Shown here one piece after another: positions 1 to 6,385 of a stretch of 64,000 bases of DNA. The notes under the pieces are model-generated. The model saw nothing but the letters and a program-made list of their open reading frames with translations, was not told the origin of the DNA and did no database searches. Origin of the DNA: Bacteroidota bacterium (GTDB taxonomy: Bacteria; Bacteroidota; Bacteroidia; Flavobacteriales; Schleiferiaceae); the NCBI GenBank assembly GCA_024742495.1, contig JANSYJ010000009.1:1-64000 (forward strand). The letters are read 5' to 3'. Numbering within the stretch: position 1 is the stretch's first letter; each line of letters opens with the position of its first letter. Both the position numbers and the translations under genes were made by a program.

Positions 1-51
1 AGCGACACCATAACCACCTTGGCAAGCTAAGTCCTGTAGACTTCGAAAAAA

Positions 52-79
52 ATCTTTCTGGGATGCATCCCAGAAAGAT
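52..79. terminator. 28-bp perfect palindrome, possible terminator
   Basis: A perfect palindrome (ATCTTTCTGGGATG and its complement) can form a 12-bp stem with a 4-nt loop. On the minus strand it is followed by seven T residues (complement of the A-run at 46-52), so it resembles an intrinsic terminator for leftward transcription. On the plus strand no T-run follows. No leftward gene ends here within the window, so it may instead be a dispersed repeat. Confidence 0.4.
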
Positions 80-143
80 CATGACTATCTTTAACAATGA
101 AATACTAATCTAAAACGGTCAACCTTAATCAGGGATGCGCATG

Positions 144-691
144 GATCTCGTTAAGTCCAAAGTTTGTAGTGCTGTCCCAAATCAAGTCTCTCAGCGAGCA
201 AAGCGAGCGATCTCAGGTCTCAGAGTGAGCAACGCGAACGGTCTCAGGTCTTTGAAAGATGTGAGATTTGAGACGCAAGACTGGATCTCGTTAAGTCCAA
301 AGTATGTAGTGCTGTCCCAAATCAAGTCTCTCAGCGAGCAAAGCGAGCGGTCTAGGTTCTAACAGCGACCGAAGGAAGCGATCTAGGTTCTTTTAGAGAT
401 GTGAGATTTGAGACGTGAGATTTGAGACTCGATCTCGTTAAGTCCAAAGTATGTAGTGCTGTCCCAAATCAAGTCTCTCAGCGAGCAAAGCGAGCGATCT
501 CAGGTCTCAGAGTAAGCAACGCGAACGGTCTCAGATCTTTGAAAGATGTGAGAATTGAGACGCAAGACTGGATCTCGTTAATTCCAAAGGACGTAGTGCT
601 GTCCCAAATCAAGTCTCTCAGCGAGCAAAGCGAGCGGTCTCAGGTCTCAAAGCGCAGCGGTCTCAAATCTAGGAGCGATCAAAGTGATCGC
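144..691. repeat. Tandem 140-147 bp repeat array with higher-order 287-bp period
   Basis: Four monomers begin with GATCTCGTTAA at 144, 284, 431 and 571 (spacing 140, 147, 140). Each carries GTGCTGTCCCAAATCAAG and GCGAGCAAAGCGAGCG. Monomers 1 and 3 share one second half and monomer 2 has another, so a two-monomer unit of 287 bp has itself been duplicated; monomer 4 is cut short. The array ends with a hairpin, GCGATCA-AAG-TGATCGC, at 675-691. The ORFs listed at 135-362 and 422-697 are translations of these repeats, not genes. No Cas genes are present and the monomers are too long for CRISPR. Confidence 0.9.
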
Positions 692-725
692 CCCTAATCC
701 TTATCTTCGCTTTAAAGATCATAAT

Positions 726-1256
726 ATGCCCATAGCCAAAGCCTTCAACCTTCCTAAATGGATTGAAGAAAACCGAGATTTATTAAAACCCCCGGTAGGG
801 AATAAAAACCTTTATCCGGCGGGAGAAGATTATGTAGTAATGATAGTTGGTGGTCCGAATGCCCGCAAGGATTACCATTATAATGAAACGGAAGAGCTGT
901 TTTACCAGCTTGAAGGGAACATAACCGTTCGCATTCAAGATGAAGGGAAACCGGTGGACATTAATCTTGGACCAGGGGACATGTTTTTGCTACCTCCTAA
1001 GGTGCCCCACTCCCCCATGCGCAGCGAGGGTTCTGTTGGCTTAGTGGTAGAACGGGTGCGAGAAGCGGATCATAAAGATGGATTGATGTGGTTCTGCGAT
1101 AATTGCAATACCAAATTGCATGAAACCTACTTTAAATTGGATAATATCGAAAAGGATTTTTTACCGCGATTTAAGGAATACTATCACTCCCAAGACTTGC
1201 GTACCTGCAAGAGCTGCGGAACCGAAATGCCTACCGACGAACGCTTTACCGACTAA
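726..1256 (+). CDS. nbaC: 3-hydroxyanthranilate 3,4-dioxygenase
   Basis: A 176-residue cytosolic cupin dioxygenase that opens the ring of 3-hydroxyanthranilate to 2-amino-3-carboxymuconate semialdehyde, which leads to quinolinate/NAD or to tryptophan breakdown. The Fe(II) ligands are visible as His51, Glu57 (motif HYNETEE) and His95 (PPKVPHSP). Arg47, Arg99 and Glu110 sit at the expected substrate positions. The C-terminus has the bacterial rubredoxin-like site, CDNC (124-127) and CKSC (161-164). The ORF track starts at 684, inside the repeat hairpin; the ATG at 726 gives the normal family N-terminus and length. The next gene starts one base after its stop, so the two are probably co-transcribed. 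Other kynurenine-pathway genes are not in the window. Confidence 0.95.
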   Translation: MPIAKAFNLPKWIEENRDLLKPPVGNKNLYPAGEDYVVMIVGGPNARKDYHYNETEELFYQLEGNITVRIQDEGKPVDINLGPGDMFLLPPKVPHSPMRSEGSVGLVVERVREADHKDGLMWFCDNCNTKLHETYFKLDNIEKDFLPRFKEYYHSQDLRTCKSCGTEMPTDERFTD

Positions 1257-1257
1257 G

Positions 1258-1635
1258 ATGAACGAGACTAAAGACCTTATTGAAATACAGGACTTCCTGC
1301 ATACTATTCTGCGAGAAGCTTGTCCACCCTTACAAATTCGTAAAGAAGGGGAAGCGGGAATTGAGGCCGCCGGAACCAAGGAGGTAATGCAGGGCAAGCA
1401 AAAAGTAGATGGACATTATTTTGCCTCCACGGTAAAAAAGCCCAAAGACATTCGTTTTTACTTTTTCGCCATTTATACCGACCCCGAGCTCTTTAGCCTT
1501 AGCGAAGGTTTGAAAAAGATGTTGAAGGGCAAATCCTGCTTTCATATAAAAATGCTCAATGACGACATCAAAGAAGAGCTAAGAAACATGGTTTCTATAG
1601 CGGTAAAGCGTTTTAGGGAAAAAGACTTAATCTAA
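1258..1635 (+). CDS. DUF1801-like small protein
   Basis: A 125-residue soluble protein. The central strand pattern (RFYFFAIYTDPELF, then KKMLKGKSCFHIK) resembles DUF1801/YdhG-type proteins, whose fold is known but whose role is not. The ATG at 1258 follows the dioxygenase stop by one base; the longer ORF in the track (from 1120) only reads back through the dioxygenase in another frame. Co-transcription with the dioxygenase is likely, but nothing in the sequence ties it to kynurenine metabolism. The family assignment is by recognition and moderate. Confidence 0.75.
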   Translation: MNETKDLIEIQDFLHTILREACPPLQIRKEGEAGIEAAGTKEVMQGKQKVDGHYFASTVKKPKDIRFYFFAIYTDPELFSLSEGLKKMLKGKSCFHIKMLNDDIKEELRNMVSIAVKRFREKDLI

Positions 1636-1656
1636 GTTTAAAATCATATTTGTTTC

Positions 1657-1664
1657 TATATTTG
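1657..1664 (+). promoter_or_regulatory. Bacteroidetes -7 box upstream of tRNA-Leu
   Basis: TATATTTG matches the TAnnTTTG -7 element of the Bacteroidetes primary sigma factor and lies 29 bp before the tRNA 5' end. A good -33 TTG is not evident at the usual spacing, so the call rests on the -7 box and its position. Confidence 0.45.
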
Positions 1665-1693
1665 CCGCCCGTTAAAAGCAAATGCTTCTAGCA

Positions 1694-1778
1694 GCCCAGG
1701 TGGCGGAATTGGTAGACGCGCTGGTCTCAAACACCTGTGCCTTCGGGCGTACCGGTTCGACTCCGGTCCTGGGCACCA
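1694..1778 (+). tRNA. tRNA-Leu (anticodon CAA), CCA encoded
   Basis: The cloverleaf folds by eye. The acceptor stem GCCCAGG/CCTGGGC is perfect, the D-arm is GCGGAATTGGTAGACGC, the T-arm is ACCGG-TTCGACT-CCGGT, and the long class II variable arm (TGCC-TTCG-GGCG) is typical of Leu. The anticodon loop CTCAAAC gives CAA, which reads UUG. The discriminator is A1775 and CCA (1776-1778) is encoded. The anticodon stem CTGGT/ACCTG has a T-T mismatch at 28:42. A T-rich terminator follows at once. Confidence 0.95.
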
Positions 1779-1781
1779 CAG

Positions 1782-1809
1782 CTCTCTCCTTTTGGAGGGA
1801 GTTTTTTTT
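1782..1809 (+). terminator. Intrinsic terminator of tRNA-Leu
   Basis: Stem CTCTCTCC/GGAGGGAG (eight pairs, one of them G-U), loop TTTT, followed by eight T residues. It starts four bases after the tRNA CCA. Confidence 0.9.
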
Positions 1810-1861
1810 GCCTAATACTATCCTCTTGTACTTCCCGCAGCTATTTTGGGATTGGTTTCAA

Positions 1862-2059
1862 TCAGGCTTGAAAGATCCCATCAGTATTCATGTTTACGCC
1901 ATGGACGGAAAGCAAGTGCTAGAATTTGAACATGAAGATTTCACAAGCAATGTGGCCCTTTTTAATACTTCATCGCTTTTGCCTGGGGTTTATCAGCTTA
2001 GTATTACTACAAAGTTTGGCGAAGCCTTGCATCAGCAAAAACTCAGTATCCTAAAATGA
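1862..2059 (+). pseudogene. Orphan T9SS C-terminal sorting tail (headless remnant)
   Basis: About 65 residues match the core of a type A T9SS sorting domain: ISIHVYAMDGKQV, then LLPGVYQLSI and a final QQKLSILK. The cargo body and the usual YPNP motif at the start of the domain are missing. The open frame continues upstream only through the terminator and the tRNA, which cannot be translated sense, so no sensible start exists. The piece is probably the 3' end of a lost cell-surface gene that kept its own terminator (2072-2103). A near-identical situation occurs at 48541-48764. Confidence 0.75.
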
Positions 2060-2071
2060 TCTAATTTTAAA

Positions 2072-2103
2072 GGGCAAGTCTGACAAAGCTTGCCCTCGCT
2101 TTT
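2072..2103 (+). terminator. Terminator behind the orphan sorting tail
   Basis: Stem GGGCAAG/CTTGCCC with a 10-nt loop, followed by TCGC and four T residues. It sits 12 bp after the stop codon of the remnant. Confidence 0.7.
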
Positions 2104-2166
2104 AAAGCTATGCTTAGAACAATTACGGTCTTAAAAACTGAGCTAAGCTCATAATTCAGCCAAATC

Positions 2167-3204
2167 ATGACGTTAACTCGAAAAAAAATTATCGCAATCA
2201 CCTTAATTAGCACCGGTATTATGTCAGGCTTTGTATTTATTCCTTGGCTATTAGTCAAATTGTTTTTCACACCCATCCCCGCTACCGTTCCAGAGCAAAT
2301 GGAACAAATTCTCGACTATGATATAGAAGGAGTAGTTGTTCATATCGATAAAAAGGGCGAGCCAGCTAAAAGCTATGCCGTCGGACTTGCTAACCGCGAC
2401 TTAGGCCTTGAAGCGCAGCCTGATGATCTCTTTAAAATTGCCAGCATTAGCAAACTTTATATCGCAGCTGCCGCGGCAAAACTAGTAGCCGCAGAGCGCC
2501 TTTCCTTGGAAGACACCTTGGCTCAGCTGCTGCCATTTACCCGCGGCAAGATTGCCAATGCCGATGAGATAAACCTAAGGATGTTGATTCAACACCGCAG
2601 TGGAATCTATAATTATGTGGTACATCCAGATTATCCCTGGGAAGATCTTTTCGATACCAATCTGGAGGCCATTGAATTGATTTATGGCCTAGAGGCCGAT
2701 TTTGAGCCCGATGCTGATTATGCTTATTCCAACACTAACTATCTTCTTTTAGGTGCCATAATGGACAGTGTTCTGGGCTATTCGCATCATCGCTATATCG
2801 ACAGTGCAATTTTACAGCCTCTAGGACTGCAGCACAGCTATCACCTACTTTCCGAGGTTGATAGTTCTCAACTTATGAGTGGCTACCATGAGGGCTACTC
2901 GGGCGATTTAAAAATGACCCATCACATTCACCCCGGTGGTTCTATGATTGCCAGCGCTCAAGATGTAGCAATCTTTCTGCGAGCCTTAAATGATGGCCGT
3001 CTCTTTAGCGAGGAAGAACAAAAGGCCTACGTTTACGAATATGAACATACTGGTTACCTACCGGGCTACATCAGCATGGCTAATTATGATAAAGATTTAG
3101 ATGCGGTAGTTATCATTTTCATGAATACCAGCGGAAAGCTTCACTGGAGCTACCTGCGCTCGACCCGACGTAGAATCATGAAAATCTTAAAACGCGATCA
3201 GTAA
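2167..3204 (+). CDS. Serine hydrolase, beta-lactamase/class C PBP family
   Basis: 345 residues. One N-terminal membrane segment (about 8-33) would anchor the catalytic domain outside the inner membrane. The active-site signature is present: SxxK as SISK (Ser93, Lys96), YxN as YSN (187-189), and HPGG in place of the KTG triad. The family contains D-aminopeptidases, esterases and cell-wall modifying enzymes, so the substrate cannot be named. It stands alone between the orphan sorting tail and a 349-bp gene-free stretch. Confidence 0.9.
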   Translation: MTLTRKKIIAITLISTGIMSGFVFIPWLLVKLFFTPIPATVPEQMEQILDYDIEGVVVHIDKKGEPAKSYAVGLANRDLGLEAQPDDLFKIASISKLYIAAAAAKLVAAERLSLEDTLAQLLPFTRGKIANADEINLRMLIQHRSGIYNYVVHPDYPWEDLFDTNLEAIELIYGLEADFEPDADYAYSNTNYLLLGAIMDSVLGYSHHRYIDSAILQPLGLQHSYHLLSEVDSSQLMSGYHEGYSGDLKMTHHIHPGGSMIASAQDVAIFLRALNDGRLFSEEEQKAYVYEYEHTGYLPGYISMANYDKDLDAVVIIFMNTSGKLHWSYLRSTRRRIMKILKRDQ

Positions 3205-3553
3205 TTACAAGCATTCTGCTAAGGAAAAAATTGAAAAACCCGATTTTTAACTGAAATCCAAGAAAAGCTAAATTCGCTATCAACCCTGATTTATATATCT
3301 ATCACGACTCTCAGCATTTGTCTTGCTGTTTCTTCTAAATTACTAATCTACTAGCCTATCGGATAGCTAAATGGCTAAACCAGCATAGTCCGCTACCATA
3401 GCGATATGGATGCAGTGGCGATGCCGTTTGTAAATAGCAGTGGGCAAAAACTTTGGGCTTTAGCCCATTCGGCGGAATAAATTTCTGCGGGCAGAATAAG
3501 CTCTTGATATTAAAATCATGAACCGCTATTTTCGCCAAACCTGATCGACACCT
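3205..3553. other. Gene-free stretch
   Basis: No convincing coding region. The minus ORF at 3356-3538 has no domain-like pattern. A short hairpin GGGCT-TT-AGCCC lies near 3453. No clear promoter or terminator was seen. Confidence 0.5.
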
Positions 3554-5068
3554 ATGAAACGCATTTACTTAAGCTGCCTCTTTTTTTGCTTCTCCCTTAG
3601 TTTATTAGCTCAATTGCAGATCGTTGATCGTATAGAATTACCCTACGGCGAAAAGGAATACGATGAAATCTTTTTTGAGCCCATTGGTAAAGATGGCATT
3701 CTTCAGTTTGCCATGGCTTTTCATAAAAATGAAGATCTTCTAAAAGTTCGGGTCCAGCATTACGACACGAGCTTAAGTCTATTAGAGGAAAACCATTTCG
3801 CGGTGGACATCGAAAACTATAGGTACACAAGCCGGGAATTTATCAATGGTGAACTGCATTTAACCCTAATGGATGGCGACGAATATCTGCGTTACGTAGT
3901 TTATAATCCCCTTACCAAGGATACGATAACCTTTAATTACCAGGCTCCAAAAGAGAATGAGTTCCTAATAGGTCAATTCCATAATAACAAATTTTACATT
4001 GTCGAAAGAGTCGATGATCGAGTAGGCAGTATTAATATCAGCACTTACGATTTTACTACAAAGCAATGGTTTAGAAGACCCTTTAAGCCGCTAAATGTTG
4101 ACATCGATAAACTGGAGGTGGAAAGACTTTATTTTCCCGAAAGTAATTTTGGTCAGACCGAATCGCTCTTCATTAAAGTGTCCATAAAAATTAAACGAAA
4201 GTTCTACGTAAACCACCTCTATCAATTGCATGAAGATGGCATTTTAGATGAATACATCCTCAGCAATAAGGAGATGGAGCAAGTTCGGAACATCACCATA
4301 ATTGAAAGAGAAAACAGCCCCAATCTCGACATAATTGGCACTTATGGTGAAGAAGGCCTTCAATATGGAATTTTCTCTGGGGAAATTAACCGCAGGGGAT
4401 TCGAGCCAAAATCCCGCTATGGCTTTGGAGAGGGATTTGATAGCTTGGTAGTCGACACCACTGGGTTTTTCGGTTACTTTAACAAAAGGGCCAAACGCAA
4501 GGCTCGAAAAAAAGGGGAAGAGTTTAAACGCGCTATGTCAACCACTTCACATCCGGTGATACGCTTAAAAGATGGCGGTTTTCTCTGGGTCGCCGAAGTA
4601 TATCATGCAACCTATGTGCAAGTTCCCGTGTATTCGGCCAATGGGGTAAGCTACCGTAACCAATTTGATGGCTACCAAACTACTGCTGGCCTGGTGATGC
4701 GATTTAACGCCGAGGGACAGAAAATTTGGGATCGTAATTTCTTAGTCTACCCCTTAGTAAAACCCTTCCGAGTAAGGCGATTTTTAAACATCGATCTTCA
4801 GGAGGATCACATAAACTTCGTTTATCAATACGGTAGAGGCCTAAGTGAGCGAACCTATAGTTTTGAAGGCGAACTACTCCATGAATCAGACAAAATGCCC
4901 TTGGTTTTAAGCCCCGATGAAAAGGCACGCTATAGCAGCAGAGTAAACACTGAAAGTTGGTATGACCAATACCTCGTTACCTATGGGTATCAAAAAATAA
5001 AGAATAAGGAGAACCGAAAAAAATCTCGGAGAATTTACAGCATCAATAAGCTTATCATCGAAAAGTAA
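3554..5068 (+). CDS. Secreted protein of unknown function
   Basis: 504 residues. A signal peptide (LSCLFFCFSLSLLAQ) with a cut after Ala-Gln, as is usual in Bacteroidota, implies export. The rest is rich in short beta strands with repeated 'D.. FY/IV.. D' blocks reminiscent of beta-propeller or beta-sandwich proteins, but no named domain was recognised. A basic patch (KRAKRKARKKGEEFKR, about 315-330) is unusual for an exported protein. No sorting tail is present, so it is probably periplasmic or bound to the membrane. It is monocistronic. Confidence 0.75.
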   Translation: MKRIYLSCLFFCFSLSLLAQLQIVDRIELPYGEKEYDEIFFEPIGKDGILQFAMAFHKNEDLLKVRVQHYDTSLSLLEENHFAVDIENYRYTSREFINGELHLTLMDGDEYLRYVVYNPLTKDTITFNYQAPKENEFLIGQFHNNKFYIVERVDDRVGSINISTYDFTTKQWFRRPFKPLNVDIDKLEVERLYFPESNFGQTESLFIKVSIKIKRKFYVNHLYQLHEDGILDEYILSNKEMEQVRNITIIERENSPNLDIIGTYGEEGLQYGIFSGEINRRGFEPKSRYGFGEGFDSLVVDTTGFFGYFNKRAKRKARKKGEEFKRAMSTTSHPVIRLKDGGFLWVAEVYHATYVQVPVYSANGVSYRNQFDGYQTTAGLVMRFNAEGQKIWDRNFLVYPLVKPFRVRRFLNIDLQEDHINFVYQYGRGLSERTYSFEGELLHESDKMPLVLSPDEKARYSSRVNTESWYDQYLVTYGYQKIKNKENRKKSRRIYSINKLIIEK

Positions 5069-5362
5069 GCGCAGCTTAATTCCCATAGCTAAAGCCTCGC
5101 TTGCGCGGATATCATTACCGGGAAATCCCTTTTTTTATTAGCCTTAAGCCAAATCGATTTACGGGCGCCTCCAATTCACGGCCATGCCTTTTTTCACTTG
5201 CAGCATTTTACCTGAGGTAAACACTTCTAAGCGATAAGTGGTCCGCTAGCCTTTGGAAAATTTACCCCTATTCACTTTAAACCGGAACCGCGCAGCAGTC
5301 AGGATTCCAAGCTCATTCGTCTAAAGCCTAAACTCTCTATGGGTTTTAAGGTTGATAGCTTT
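5069..5362. other. Intergenic region with possible gene scrap
   Basis: A weak hairpin, GGG-AAAT-CCC followed by TTTTTTT near 5131-5144, could terminate the upstream gene. On the minus strand, 5159-5245 reads as 28 open codons with protein-like composition (TTYRLEVFTSGKMLQVKKG) but has no start and is cut by a stop upstream. It may be a remnant of a lost gene or chance. Confidence 0.3.
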
Positions 5363-6268
5363 ATGAGAACTCGGATTTCAATTTGCCTGATCCTACTGGG
5401 CTTCGTTTTTTACGGTAATGCGCAAGGCTGCAGCGATGCCGGTTTTTGCACCCTAGAAGGCTTAATGCCACAATTGCATAAGCCCGGTAAAAATTTGAAA
5501 AACCAAATTAAATTAGGAGGCTTTTATGGCTCTGCCGATAACAACATAAGTGTTTATGGCAATTATGTAGAATATGGCCATCGTTTAAATTCTAAACTAA
5601 GCTTTAATGCCAAGCTGAACGCTTTAGGGCAAAGTGGAAATGACATTACAGTTTTTGGCTTAGCGGATATATTTCTTACTGCAAACTATCAAACTAGCGA
5701 TAATCTAAAGCTAATACTTGGCGCTAAATTTCCATTGATGGCAGCCAATCGCAGTTTTGATGAGCTTCCGCTACCAATGGACTATCAGTCGAGTTTAGGT
5801 ACTAGCGATTTGATTTTTGGCCTATCCTACCAAATCAAGAAATTGCAAATTACCGCGGCCATACAGCAAGCCCTGACCCAAAATAGCAATCAATTTCTTT
5901 CCAGCAATTATCCGGAATCCTCGGAATTGGCAAGCATTCAATCAAGTCGGGATTTTCAAAGAGCGGGGGATATTTTGAGCCGCCTCTCCTATCCCCTGCA
6001 GCTGAAACCAAAATTAAAATTCACGCCGGGCTTACTGGCTATTTATCACCTTGCCAATGATCGTTACACCAATGCGCTAGATCAGGTGCTTGAAATTGAA
6101 AACTCCCAAGGTTTAACCCTTAATGCCAATTTATACCTCGACTATAAATTAAGCGCAATATCATGGCTACAGCTTAATGCAGGTTTCCCGTTTTTAGTAC
6201 GAGAAGCAAGACCGGATGGCTTAACGCGAAGCATGATTGCCAACCTTGAGTATCGGATAAGTTTTTAA
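5363..6268 (+). CDS. Putative outer-membrane beta-barrel protein
   Basis: 301 residues from the ATG at 5363, which places the signal peptide (ISICLILLGFVFYGNAQG) at the N-terminus; the ORF track start at 5339 adds eight unlikely residues. After cleavage comes a Cys pair (GCSDAGFC), then alternating amphipathic strands ending in EYRISF, with a C-terminal Phe typical of outer-membrane barrels. Similar proteins beginning 'CSDAG.C' occur in Bacteroidota without known role. It converges on the channel gene at 6386. Confidence 0.75.
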   Translation: MRTRISICLILLGFVFYGNAQGCSDAGFCTLEGLMPQLHKPGKNLKNQIKLGGFYGSADNNISVYGNYVEYGHRLNSKLSFNAKLNALGQSGNDITVFGLADIFLTANYQTSDNLKLILGAKFPLMAANRSFDELPLPMDYQSSLGTSDLIFGLSYQIKKLQITAAIQQALTQNSNQFLSSNYPESSELASIQSSRDFQRAGDILSRLSYPLQLKPKLKFTPGLLAIYHLANDRYTNALDQVLEIENSQGLTLNANLYLDYKLSAISWLQLNAGFPFLVREARPDGLTRSMIANLEYRISF

Positions 6269-6385
6269 GGCCCTTTAAACCTCTATAGGCTTTGTGCCCC
6301 TTTCACACTGGGAATTAACATGTACGCCTCTTCCAAAGGAATATCAATTGAAGGGCAGGGCCTCACTGCGGCATAGAAAAATTTA

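Noticed and set aside
144-691. CRISPR array
   Set aside because: Units are 140-147 bp with no short repeat/unique spacer alternation and no cas genes nearby.
135-697. ORFs of 75 and 91 residues in the left-end repeats
   Set aside because: They are translations of the tandem repeat monomers, shifted by exactly 287 bp, with no domain-like pattern.
1682-1861. Protein start of the 125-residue ORF
   Set aside because: This part is the tRNA-Leu gene and its terminator; only the portion from about 1862 resembles a protein.
3356-3538. 60-residue minus-strand ORF
   Set aside because: Composition and pattern are not protein-like, no start context, and no neighbour relation.
5159-5245. Minus-strand coding gene
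   Set aside because: Only 28 codons without a start and cut by a stop; kept as a possible remnant only in the intergenic note.
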